This document shows, piece after piece, positions 1-9,096 of a stretch of DNA of 64,000 bases. The notes beneath the pieces are model-generated. The model worked only from the letters and a program-made list of their open reading frames with translations. It searched no databases and was not told the DNA's origin. The position numbers were made by a program, and so were the translations under genes. Position 1 is the first letter of the stretch. The number at the start of each line of letters is the position of its first letter. This DNA comes from Halichondria panicea (lineage: Eukaryota; Porifera; Demospongiae; Suberitida; Halichondriidae), in contig NC_087380.1 in the NCBI RefSeq assembly GCF_963675165.1, positions 7,264,517 to 7,328,516 on the forward strand, in the 5' to 3' direction.

Positions 1-1611
1 TGTGACAGTAATTGTATTAATAATAGTCCATATTGTCAGTATCAGAACTTTGATTAGAATAATCGCTCCACTTATTAACAGCATGACTTTATCAGTCCAC
101 AATTTTCCAGTTTTTCCAAAGAAGGAGAAAATCCTCCAGAGACGTAGCATCTTCATCAATAGAGTAGAAAGCACGATATCTATTCCCAGCATACAACAAT
201 AAGTTGTGAAAATGCATCCAACGTATTTATTGATAGACTTGAAATTTATTCCACTCCCTAAGAAATGGGTGAAGCTGGCTGCCAGAACAAGGTATATGGC
301 TACAAACATGCACAAACTGATGGAGAAGCTGCTTGCCTTAATCTCTGGTTCCTTACGGTAATATATGAATAGGACCAGCACGATTGTTGTTAGCAAGATA
401 CATAGCATCACCGTTGTCAACAAGAGAGCTGTTGTATGTGGAGGGAATAGTTCGTATGGGTATACAAGAGCTGGGTAGGCGGTGGGGAGTTCCCCGTTGG
501 TCAAGTTAATTTCTAGCTCTCGTGTCTTAGCGTAGAAAGAACCAACTTTGTGTGATACGCCTGACTGGATCTGTATAATGCTGGTCTGTGTTTCACTCGT
601 GTATGGGGTTACTAGGATATTATCAAAAATGTTGATGGTTAGGTAATCTTTGATGATGGTTTGTGATGTATTGCCATCGATTGTAGACGTGTTCCAAGCC
701 AGTGCTAGCGCCCACAGAGAAGTTGATATTGTGTTGTACTTTGTTCGATTGCATGGAATGTCTACTGTTGTCCTGTTAGTTGATTCCTTGCCTAACTGTC
801 TTATGACAATAATGTCCTCCAAACTATCTGTTTTTGAGCCACATAAATCAGAATAGGTGGTGTTTTGTAGTGAATGTTCATTGAGTACCACCCACGCATA
901 GTCAGGCCATGTCCATCCCTTTCTTTGTACAGTACTGAGAAGCTGACATAGTTGGTGTTTAGGTAGCATCACAACGAATATCTTCAGTAAAGACTCTTCT
1001 ATCCATTGCTGTAGCTCGTGTGAATGTTTGTAATATTGAAATGATTTTGTGGTGATAGGTATGTCCGAGTGATTACTCAGAGTGACAAATGTCTCTGCTG
1101 CTCTAGCATAAAACACATCACCTCCACTGTAGATGATGCCAACACTAGTCCAGTTTAGAGCTGGTAATAATTGAAGGGCTGTTGAAATATGAGCCTCCAG
1201 TGAGGGAAGAAGAGTGAACAGATTAGGGTAGTCCTTATCTCGGTCCAACATCATCCCCGCTGGTTCAATGATCTGAATAATTCCTGTGTTCTGAGGCACA
1301 GGTAACAAAGAACGAGCAAATGACTTGTCCACCTGCCCAATCATTCCGATGACTGTGCCTCCGTTAACCTTAGCGTCCCTCAATACCTCGGCAACCTCGA
1401 CTACAGAGCTGGCGAATTGACTAGACACAGTCTTCACTTGAAGTGTGTAGCCATTGAGTAGGCTAGGGCAATTGTTGATCTCTTGAGCGGTTGTAGCAGC
1501 TGTATCTGCATAGCTGTAGTTGCTACTAGAGTCGACTAGAATCACTTGGAGCACTTTACTATTAGCCAAGCACACTAAACTGAGGAGTACAAGTACAAGT
1601 AGCTGTTTCAT
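1..1611 (-). CDS. GABA-B-like class C GPCR, copy 1 (cut by window edge)
   Basis: The minus-strand frame from the ATG at 1609-1611 is open for 537 codons to the window edge, so the 3' end lies outside. It encodes a signal peptide (MKQLLVLVLL start), the Venus-flytrap ligand-binding domain (about residues 20-395) and TM1 to TM4, ending where TM4 meets extracellular loop 2. The family is GABA-B-like: the ligand-binding domain runs directly into TM1 with no cysteine-rich NCD3G linker. Compared with its siblings it carries small substitutions, for example KHSH for NNSH near residue 198 and IN for TN before the KDYLT block. No internal stop or frameshift was seen when translated by hand. It is probably a functional member of the array. 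The ligand cannot be told from sequence. Confidence 0.85.
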   Translation of the reverse strand, partial: MKQLLVLVLLSLVCLANSKVLQVILVDSSSNYSYADTAATTAQEINNCPSLLNGYTLQVKTVSSQFASSVVEVAEVLRDAKVNGGTVIGMIGQVDKSFARSLLPVPQNTGIIQIIEPAGMMLDRDKDYPNLFTLLPSLEAHISTALQLLPALNWTSVGIIYSGGDVFYARAAETFVTLSNHSDIPITTKSFQYYKHSHELQQWIEESLLKIFVVMLPKHQLCQLLSTVQRKGWTWPDYAWVVLNEHSLQNTTYSDLCGSKTDSLEDIIVIRQLGKESTNRTTVDIPCNRTKYNTISTSLWALALAWNTSTIDGNTSQTIIKDYLTINIFDNILVTPYTSETQTSIIQIQSGVSHKVGSFYAKTRELEINLTNGELPTAYPALVYPYELFPPHTTALLLTTVMLCILLTTIVLVLFIYYRKEPEIKASSFSISLCMFVAIYLVLAASFTHFLGSGINFKSINKYVGCIFTTYCCMLGIDIVLSTLLMKMLRLWRIFSFFGKTGKLWTDKVMLLISGAIILIKVLILTIWTIINTITVT

Positions 1612-1925
1612 GATCAAACTCTTGTAAGTACTCTGAAACTGATAGGCTTACATGTAGCTGATCTATGGTATCATGAGTGCATGAATCCTGATGGTATATA
1701 CACTGTACAAAATGAAATGTGCTGAGCACACAAAAATTTCGCGTATAGCACATTTTTTGGGGGTATTTGTGATAGGCGTCGTTTTCTGTGAAGTGTTAAT
1801 GCTGTTTGTCTGCATTTGTCTGTGGTGACAAAAGCATATGAAAGTTTGTATACAAGTTTCTGTACAAGCAGACACATGTAATTTCATTACTGTGTTACAA
1901 TGTACTGTTGTTTACATGTATGTAA
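1612..1925 (-). promoter_or_regulatory. Conserved 5' flank of GPCR copy 1
   Basis: Read on the minus strand, this upstream block recurs before most copies. It has an ATTACATGTGTCTG-type motif, then CTTGTATACAAAC, then a pyrimidine-rich run ending in CAG just before an ACAGCATNA-type motif. The pyrimidine run plus CAG looks like a 3' splice site, so the block may include a 5'-UTR intron. The promoter or UTR role is inferred from conservation beyond the coding start. Confidence 0.4.
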
Positions 1926-2235
1926 TAGTTGAACCATGGTACAGGCTTGTACTGTGAAACACCTATTGCAATTAGAAGCAATTAGAAGCCGTTACTCCAA
2001 CCCATTTACAACTGAGTAGTAGTCAACACTCTGCCATGCAGTCACTGTGTAGGTGTGCTTGCACTTGACAAATCACATTTATACAACTTCAACACCCGCA
2101 CATTTTTGTACTTTCCACAATTTTTGCTATAGAAGAGATGGTCCTTAAAGGGTGGAGGAAGGTTTCAGGTTGACGACAGCCATGTACGGATCTATGAATG
2201 TACACACCTGGTCCACAGCCATGTACCATAAGCAT

Positions 2236-2378
2236 CAATTGTAAAGCTAAGGAAATCTTGAAAAGATCAAAGGGTACTGTACATGTACATGATGTGCTCT
2301 GACACTAAGGAATACTCTAGGGTACAAATACCATGTACCCTTCCAGGGGTGTACATGATTTCCTCAGCTTTACAATTG
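2236..2378. mobile_element. Small inverted-repeat element (CAATTGTAAAGC family)
   Basis: The ends are inverted copies of CAATTGTAAAGCTNAGGAAATC and the interior is a poorly conserved 100 bp rich in TGTACATG-like palindromes. Sister copies lie at 8691-8856 and 11747-11924. There is no coding potential, so it is probably a MITE-like element. It sits in the 1-kb space between GPCR copies 1 and 2. The rest of 1926-2638 holds only array-specific flank sequence, with the conserved 3' flank of copy 2 at about 2400-2638. Confidence 0.5.
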
Positions 2379-2638
2379 AACTATTAATTTTATGCTTATA
2401 CTATAGGACCTTACGTTTGAAGACTCTCTAGGCTACTGCTAGTAACTTTGACGATTATATGCATGGTTATAGATTAATTATTGACTTTCAATGGTACGTC
2501 AACATTCTACAAGTGTGTGACTAATGAGCTAATACTAATAATTATATGCGTACTTATCTAAGACACGCAGTTAGTTTAGAGCAACTGTACAGCTAGCTAT
2601 GTTAGGGAAGTTCTAAGTATGATGTCTGTCTGTGTATA

Positions 2639-4726
2639 TCAGGCTAGTCTTGGTTCTTCGACTAACAAGGGTCTTGTTAGGGCCTTGTTAAAACCACCAC
2701 CATCGCCGATACGTCTCCTAGTGCTTGTCCTGCCCTTTGCCGATCGTGTGAGGCGAAACTTTCTTTGTATGGGGGAAAAGATTTTCGGCCCAAAAAGAAC
2801 CCCCAGAACTGTCATAGAGCCCACACACATTCCAATCCCAAAAATAACGTTGCTTGTAGAGAATTCATGTGATAATCTTAGCACCCACCAAAGTGTAATT
2901 GTTTGGATCACAATGTACGCTAGAGCGCATATTACGAGGCATATCTTTTTCGTATCTTTGAAATTGTTCCGTTTAATTTTCCGTGTTTTAATAGCCACTA
3001 TGATCAAGCAGGTCCCAAGTACTCCACTATAGCCATAAGCTAGAAAGGCCCAAAGAATGGTGTTATTCGATTGACACTGCCTCACTAGGACTGTATTGCC
3101 ATCGCTATTCGTAAAGAACTTGTCTACGGTATGAAGCGTATCAAGTATAGCCCATATTGTCAGTATCAGAACTTTGATTAGAAGAATCGCTCCACTAAAT
3201 AACAGCATGACTTTATCAGTCCACACTTTCCCAGTGTTTCCATAGAAAGTGAAAACCCTCCAGAGACGTAGCATCTTCATCAATAGAGTAGCAAGCACGA
3301 TATCTGTTGCCAGCGCAGTACAATAAGTTGTGAAATTGCATCCAAAGTATTTACTGGCAGACTTGAAATTTATTCCACTCTCTATGAAATGGCTGAAGCT
3401 GGCTGCCAGAGCAAGGTATATGGCTACAAACATGCACAAACTGATGGAGAAGCTGCTTGCCTTAATCTCTGGTTCCTTACGGTAATATACGAATAGGACC
3501 AGCACGATTGTTGTTAGCAAGACGCATAGCACCACCATTGTTAACGTGAGAGCTGTTGTATGTCGAGGGAATAATTCGTATAGGTATACAGGAGCTGGAT
3601 AGGCGGTGGGGAGTTCCCCGTTGGTCAAGTTAATTTCGAGCTCTCGTGTCTTAGCATAGAAAGAACCAACTTTGTGTGATACGCCTGACTGGATCTGTAT
3701 AATGCTGGTCTGTGTTTCACTCGTGTATGGGGTTACAAGAATACTGTCAAAGATGTTGGTGGTTAGGTAATCTTTGATAATGGTGTGTGATGTATTGCCA
3801 TTGATTGTAGACATGTTCCAAGCCAGTGCTAGCGCCCACAGAGAAGTTGATATTGTGTTGTACTGTGTTCGATTGCAGGGAATGTCTACTGTTGTCCTGT
3901 TAGTTGATTCCTTGCTTAGCTGGTTTATGAAAATAATGTCTTCCAAAATATCTGTTTTCGAGCCACAAAAATCAAAGGAGGTCGTGTTTTGTAATGGATG
4001 TTCATTGAGTACCACCCACGCATAGTCAGGCCATGTCCATCCCTTTCTTTGTACAGTACTGAGAAGCTGACATAGTTGGTGTTTAGGTAGCATCACAACG
4101 AATATCTTCAGTGATGACTGTTCTATCCATTGCTGTAGCTCGTGTGAATTGTTGTAATATTCAAATGATTTTGTGGTGATAAGTATGTCCGAGTGATTAC
4201 TCAGAGTGACAAATGTCTCTGCTGCTCTAGCATTACCTCCACTATAGATGACGCCAACACTGGTCCAGTTTAGAGCTGGTAATAATTGAAGGGCTGTTGA
4301 AATATGAGCCTCCAGTGAGGGAAGAAGAGTGAACAAATTAGGGTAGTCCTTATCTCGGTCCAACATCATCCCCGCTGGCTCAATGATCTGAATAATTCCT
4401 GTGTTCTGAGGCACAGGTAACAAAGAGTGAGCAAACGATTTGTCCACCTGCCCAATCATTCCGATGACAATGCCTCCGTTAACCTTAGCGTCCCTCAATA
4501 CCTTGGCAACCTCGACTACAGAGCTGGGGAATTGACTGGACACAGTCTTCACTTGAAGTGTGTAGCCATTGAGTAGGCTGGGGCAATTGTTGATCTCTTG
4601 AGCGGTTGTAGCAGCTGTAACTGCATAGCTGTAGTTGCTACTAGAGTCGACTAGAATCACTAGGAGCACTTTACTATTAGCCAAGTACACTAAACTGAGG
4701 AGTACAAGTACAAGTAGCTGTTTCAT
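2639..4726 (-). CDS. GABA-B-like class C GPCR, copy 2
   Basis: Intact single-exon frame of about 695 residues. I place the start at the ATG at 4724-4726, the first codon of MKQLL. A TTG two codons upstream lengthens the raw frame but is not a plausible eukaryotic start. The domain order is as in copy 5. The copy has a local loss in the Venus-flytrap domain: the SGGDVFYARAAE stretch of its siblings is shortened to SGGNARAAE (three residues missing) near residue 165. Its TM2-ECL1-TM3 stretch (HFIESGINFKSASKYFGC) differs from the other copies while the ligand-binding half is nearly identical. The tail is basic, then Gly-rich, ending EEPRLA. Confidence 0.9.
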   Translation of the reverse strand: MKQLLVLVLLSLVYLANSKVLLVILVDSSSNYSYAVTAATTAQEINNCPSLLNGYTLQVKTVSSQFPSSVVEVAKVLRDAKVNGGIVIGMIGQVDKSFAHSLLPVPQNTGIIQIIEPAGMMLDRDKDYPNLFTLLPSLEAHISTALQLLPALNWTSVGVIYSGGNARAAETFVTLSNHSDILITTKSFEYYNNSHELQQWIEQSSLKIFVVMLPKHQLCQLLSTVQRKGWTWPDYAWVVLNEHPLQNTTSFDFCGSKTDILEDIIFINQLSKESTNRTTVDIPCNRTQYNTISTSLWALALAWNMSTINGNTSHTIIKDYLTTNIFDSILVTPYTSETQTSIIQIQSGVSHKVGSFYAKTRELEINLTNGELPTAYPAPVYLYELFPRHTTALTLTMVVLCVLLTTIVLVLFVYYRKEPEIKASSFSISLCMFVAIYLALAASFSHFIESGINFKSASKYFGCNFTTYCTALATDIVLATLLMKMLRLWRVFTFYGNTGKVWTDKVMLLFSGAILLIKVLILTIWAILDTLHTVDKFFTNSDGNTVLVRQCQSNNTILWAFLAYGYSGVLGTCLIIVAIKTRKIKRNNFKDTKKICLVICALAYIVIQTITLWWVLRLSHEFSTSNVIFGIGMCVGSMTVLGVLFGPKIFSPIQRKFRLTRSAKGRTSTRRRIGDGGGFNKALTRPLLVEEPRLA

Positions 4727-5060
4727 GATCAACTCTTGTAATTAAGATATATCTAAAACTGTGATACTATGATATAGGCTTACATTATAATTATGGTATA
4801 CATATAATATACACTGTAAAAAATGATGAATGTGCACACAAAAATGTCGCATATAGCACACTTTTTTAGTATTTTGTAGTATGTTAACTGTATGATATAT
4901 ATAGACTTAGTTTTCTGTGTGTCTTTGAAATGTTGATGCTGTTTTGTTTGTGTCTGTGGTAACAAAAATAAATTGAAAGTTTGTATACAACCCTCTGTAC
5001 AAACAGACACGTACCCTTTGATCTTATAACCATGCACTTTTCTTCGGCTTTACAATTGAA
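4727..5060 (-). promoter_or_regulatory. 5' flank of GPCR copy 2 and partial repeat
   Basis: This is a degenerate version of the conserved upstream block seen before the other copies (CTTTCAATTTATTTTTGTTACCACAG-like order on the minus strand). It is followed at 5035-5070 by one end of the CAATTGTAAAGC element. The function is inferred only from conservation. Confidence 0.3.
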
Positions 5061-5118
5061 CTATTAATTTTATGCTTATACTATAGGACCTTACTTTTGA
5101 AGACCCTCTGGGCTACTG

Positions 5119-5847
5119 CTAGTAACCGATACCTCTCCTTGTGCTTGTCCTGCCTTTTGCCGCTTGCGTGGGGCGAAATTTTCTTTGTATAGGGGGAAGG
5201 ATTTTTGGCCCAAAAAGAACCCCCAGAATTATCAAAGCGCCCACACATAGTCCAATCCCCAAAATAATTTTACTGTTAGAGAAGTCACGTGATAGTCTTA
5301 GCACCCACCAAAGTGCAACTGTTTGGATCATAATGTACACTAGAGCGTATAGATTCCTAGGCATATCTTTTTAGTATCTTTGAAATTTTTTCGTTTAATT
5401 TTCCGTGTTTTAATAGCTACAATGATCAAGCAGGTCCCAAGTACTCCACTATAACCAAAGACTAGAAAGCCCCAAAGAATAGTGTTATTCGATTGACACT
5501 GCCTCACTAGTACTGTATTTCCATCGCTATTCGTAAAGACCTTGTCTATGGTATTAAGCGTATCAAGTATAGCCCACAATGTCAGTATCAGAACTTTGAT
5601 TAGAAGAATCGCTCCACTAAATAACAGCATGACTTTATCAGTCCACACTTTCCCAGTTTTTCCAATGAAAGTGAAAATCTTCCATACACGTAGCAGCTTC
5701 ATCAATAGAGTAGAAGACCCGATATCTATTCCCAGCGTAATACAATAAAATGGGAAAATGCATCCAACGTATTTGCCGACAGACTTGTAAATTATTCCAC
5801 TCGCTAATAAATAGGTAAAGCTGGCTGCCAGAACAAGGTATATGGCT
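5119..5847 (-). pseudogene. GPCR copy 3, 3' fragment with frameshift
   Basis: Only the 7TM half remains, beginning at the TM2 motif VAIYLVLAASF near 5847. The ligand-binding domain is absent. Upstream, the sequence changes abruptly to unrelated AT-rich DNA. The frame is interrupted near 5350-5365, at the intracellular lysine-rich stretch before TM6: one frame stops at 5340 and the homology continues in another. The 3' end is also truncated. The Gly-rich tail is joined directly to the shared intergenic sequence CTACTGCTAGTAAC, giving an early TAG at 5119. It has lost at least three essential parts and is almost certainly a relic. Confidence 0.85.
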
Positions 5848-6170
5848 ACTGCTTTATTCTTTAGCTCTAGTTGCAGAGTCCTAAACGCTCGTTTATATAA
5901 GCATTTTCTTTTTAGTGTAGTAGTTAACTTAACCTACATAGAACCAGGAGTGCATGAATAGAACACATAGTTCCGTCCGAATGATAGTGTCTGTACTATT
6001 ATTAGCCTTTATTCACTATAAAAGGCTACATACGTCACTATATATAAAAGTGTGTAACTAATAAACACAATGATACATACATACGTACTGATCTAACACA
6101 TGCAGTTAGTTTAGAGCAACTGTACAGCTAGCTATGTTTGAGAAGTTCTAAGTGCATGTTTGTGTAATTA
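5848..6170. other. Intergenic between GPCR copies 3 and 4
   Basis: AT-rich sequence unlike the other array spacers at 5850-6060. From about 6060 it carries the 3' flank common to the array (GAGCAACTGTACAGCTAGC). I see no gene in it. Confidence 0.5.
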
Positions 6171-8255
6171 TTAAGTTGGACTTGGCTCTTCAACTAACAA
6201 GGGTCTTGTTAGGGCCTTGTTAAAACCACCACCACCGATACCTCTCCCAGTGCTTGTCTTGCCCTTTGCTGCTCGTGTGGGGTGAAACTTTCTTTGTATG
6301 GGGGGAAAGATTTTCGGCCCAAAAAGAACCCCCAAAACTGTCAAAGAGCACATGCATACTCCAATCCCGAGAATGATGTTGCTTGAAAAGAAGTCACGTG
6401 ATAGTCTTAGCACTCCCCAAAGTGAATATGTTTGGATCAAAATGTACGCTAGAGCGCACATTAGGAGGCATATCTTTTTCGTATCTTTGAAATTGCGTTT
6501 AATTTTCCGTGTTTTAATGGCCACAATGATCAAGCAGGTCGCAAGTACTCCACTATAGCCAAAGACCAGAGAGCTCCAAAGGTTGGTGTTATTCGATTGA
6601 CAATGTTCCACTAACACTGTATTTCCGTAGCTATTTGTTAAGACCTTGTCTATGATAGTAGGTGTATCAAGTATAGCCCATATTGTCAGTATCAGAACTT
6701 TGATTAGAACAATCGCTCCACTTATTAACAGCATGACTTTATCAGTCCACACTTTCCCAGTTTTTCCAAAGAAAGAGAAAATCCTCCAGAGACGTAGCAT
6801 CTTCATCAACAGAGTAGAAAGCACGATATCTATTCCTAGGGTATTACAATAAAATGGGAAAATGCATTCAACGTATTTACCGACAGACTTGACAACTATT
6901 ACACTCCCTAAGAAATGGGTAAAGCTGGCTGCCTGAAGAAGGTATACTCCTACAAACATGCACAAACTGATGGAGAAGCTGCTTGCCTTAATCTCTGGTT
7001 CCTTACGGTAATATACGAATAGGACCAGCACAATTGTTGTTAGCAAGATGCATAGTACCACCATTGTCAACAAGAGAGCTGTTGTATGTGGAGCGAATAA
7101 ATCGTATGGGTATGCAGGAGCTGGGTAGGCGGTGGGGAGTTCCCCGTTGGTCAAGTTAATTTCGAGCTCTCGTGTCTTAGCGTAAAAGGAACCGATTTTG
7201 TTTGATATGCCTGACTGGATCTGTATAATGCTGGTCTGTGTTTCACTCGTGTATAGGGTTACTAGGATATTATCCAAGATGTTGGTGGTTAGGTAGTCTT
7301 TGATGATGATTTGTGATGTATTGCCATCGATTGTAGATGTATTCCAAGCCAGTGCTAGCGCCCACAGAGAAGTTGATATTGTGTTGTACTGTGTTCGATT
7401 GCAGGGAATGTCTACTGTTGTCCTGTTAGTTGATTCCTTGCTTAACTGTCTTATAAAAATAATGTCTTCCAAAATATCTGTTTTTGAGCCACATAAATCA
7501 GAGGAGATCTTGTTTTGTAGTGGATGTTCATTGAGTACCACCCACGCATAGTCAGGCCATGTCCATCCCTTTCTTTGTACAGCACTGAGAAGCTGACATA
7601 GTTGGTGTTTAGGTAGCATCACAACGAATATCTTCAGTGAAGACTGTTCTATCCATTGCTGTAGTTCGTGTGAATTGTTGTAATATTCAAATGATTTTGT
7701 GGTGATAGGCATGTCCGAGTGATTACTCAGAGTGACAAATGTTTCTGCTGCTCTAGCATAAAACACATCACCTCCACTGTAGATGACGCCAACACTAGTC
7801 CAGTTTAGAGCTGGTAATAATTGAAGGGCTGTTGAAATATGAGCCTCCAGTGAGGGAAGAAGAGTGAACAAATTAGGGTAGTCCTTATCTCAGTCCAACA
7901 TCATCCCCGCTGGCTTAATAATCTGAATAATTCCTTTGTTCTGAGGCACGGGTAACAAAGAGTGAGCAAATGATTTGCCCACCTGCCCACTCATTCCAAT
8001 GACAGTGCCTCCGTTAACCTTAGCTTCCCTCAATACCTCGGCAACCTCGACTACAGAGCTAGGGAATTGACTGGACACAGTCTTCACTTGAAGTGTGTAG
8101 CCATTGAGTAGGCTGGGGCAATTGTTGATCTCTTGAGCAGTTGTAGCAGCTGTAACTGCATAGCTGTAGTTGCTACTAGAGTCGACTAGAATCACTTGGA
8201 GCACTTTACTATTAGCCAAGCACACTAAACTGAGGAGTACAAGTAGCTGTTTCAT
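6171..8255 (-). pseudogene. GPCR copy 4 with in-frame TGA
   Basis: Full-length homology runs from ATG at 8253-8255 to the stop at 6171, but codon 122 is TGA (bases 7890-7892) where intact copies read CGA in the motif MLDRDKDYPN. The change is a single C-to-T at a CpG, as expected from methyl-cytosine deamination. Downstream the frame is open and well conserved to the end. A one-residue deletion in the KIKRNFKD stretch also keeps the frame. The signal peptide is two residues shorter (MKQLLVLLSL). Either it is a very recent pseudogene, an allele, or the stop is bypassed. I favour recent inactivation. Confidence 0.8.
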
Positions 8256-8690
8256 GATCAAATCCTTATAAGTATTCTGAAATTGATAGGCTTACATTTA
8301 GCTGATCTATGGTATCAGAAGTGCATGAATACACTCCTGTGTTACAGTGTACTGTTGTTTACATGTATGTAACCATGGTACACTGTCAGGTAGCTTGTAC
8401 TGTGAAACACCTATCGATTAGAAGCAATTAGAAGCTGTTACTCCAACCATTTACAACTGAGTAGTAGTCAACACTCTGCCGTGCAATGCACTGTGTCACT
8501 GTGTAGGTGTGCTTACACTTGACAAATCACATTTACAACTTCAACACCCGCACGTTTTTGTGCTTTCCACAATTTTTGTTACGGTATAGAAAAAGATGGT
8601 TTTTAAAGGGTGGAGGAGGGCTTCAGGTTAACGACAGCCATGTACGTGTATATGAATGTACACACCTGGACCACAGCCATGTACCATAGG
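8256..8690. other. Intergenic 5' of GPCR copy 4
   Basis: This holds a truncated version of the conserved array 5' flank, missing the splice-site-like part. It also has a block shared with 1960-2225 and 11420-11745 (CACTTGACAAATCACATTTA and GTGGAGGAGGGCTTCAGG-type motifs). No gene is seen. Confidence 0.45.
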
Positions 8691-8856
8691 TAAAGCTGAG
8701 GAAATCTTGAAAAGATCAAAGGGTACCATATTTGTACCATGATGTGCTCTGACACTAAGGAATATCCATTGAAACTCTCGAGATACTCTAGGGTACAAAT
8801 ACCATGTACCCTTCCAGGTGTGTACATGATGGAAGATTTCCTCAGCTTTACAATTG
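8691..8856. mobile_element. Small inverted-repeat element (CAATTGTAAAGC family)
   Basis: Inverted ends TAAAGCTGAGGAAATC and GATTTCCTCAGCTTTA bound a non-coding interior. This is the second copy of the element at 2236-2378, with its left outer bases missing. Confidence 0.5.
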
Positions 8857-9096
8857 AACTATTATACTATAGGACCTTACTTTTAAAGACCCTCTAGGCT
8901 ACTGCTAGTAACCTTGACGATTGTATGCATGGTTATGATTAATTATTGACTTTCAATGGTACGTCAACATTCTACAAGTGTGTAACTAATAGCACAATAA
9001 TTATATGCGTACTTATCTAAGACACGCAGTTAGTTAGAGCAACTGTACAGCTAGCTATGTTAGGGAAGTTCTAAGTATGATGTCTGTCTGTGTATA

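Noticed and set aside
4727-4732. TTG start two codons upstream of the receptor ATG
   Set aside because: Non-ATG initiation is not needed. The ATG begins the conserved signal peptide, and copy 10 has TTC there while keeping the ATG.
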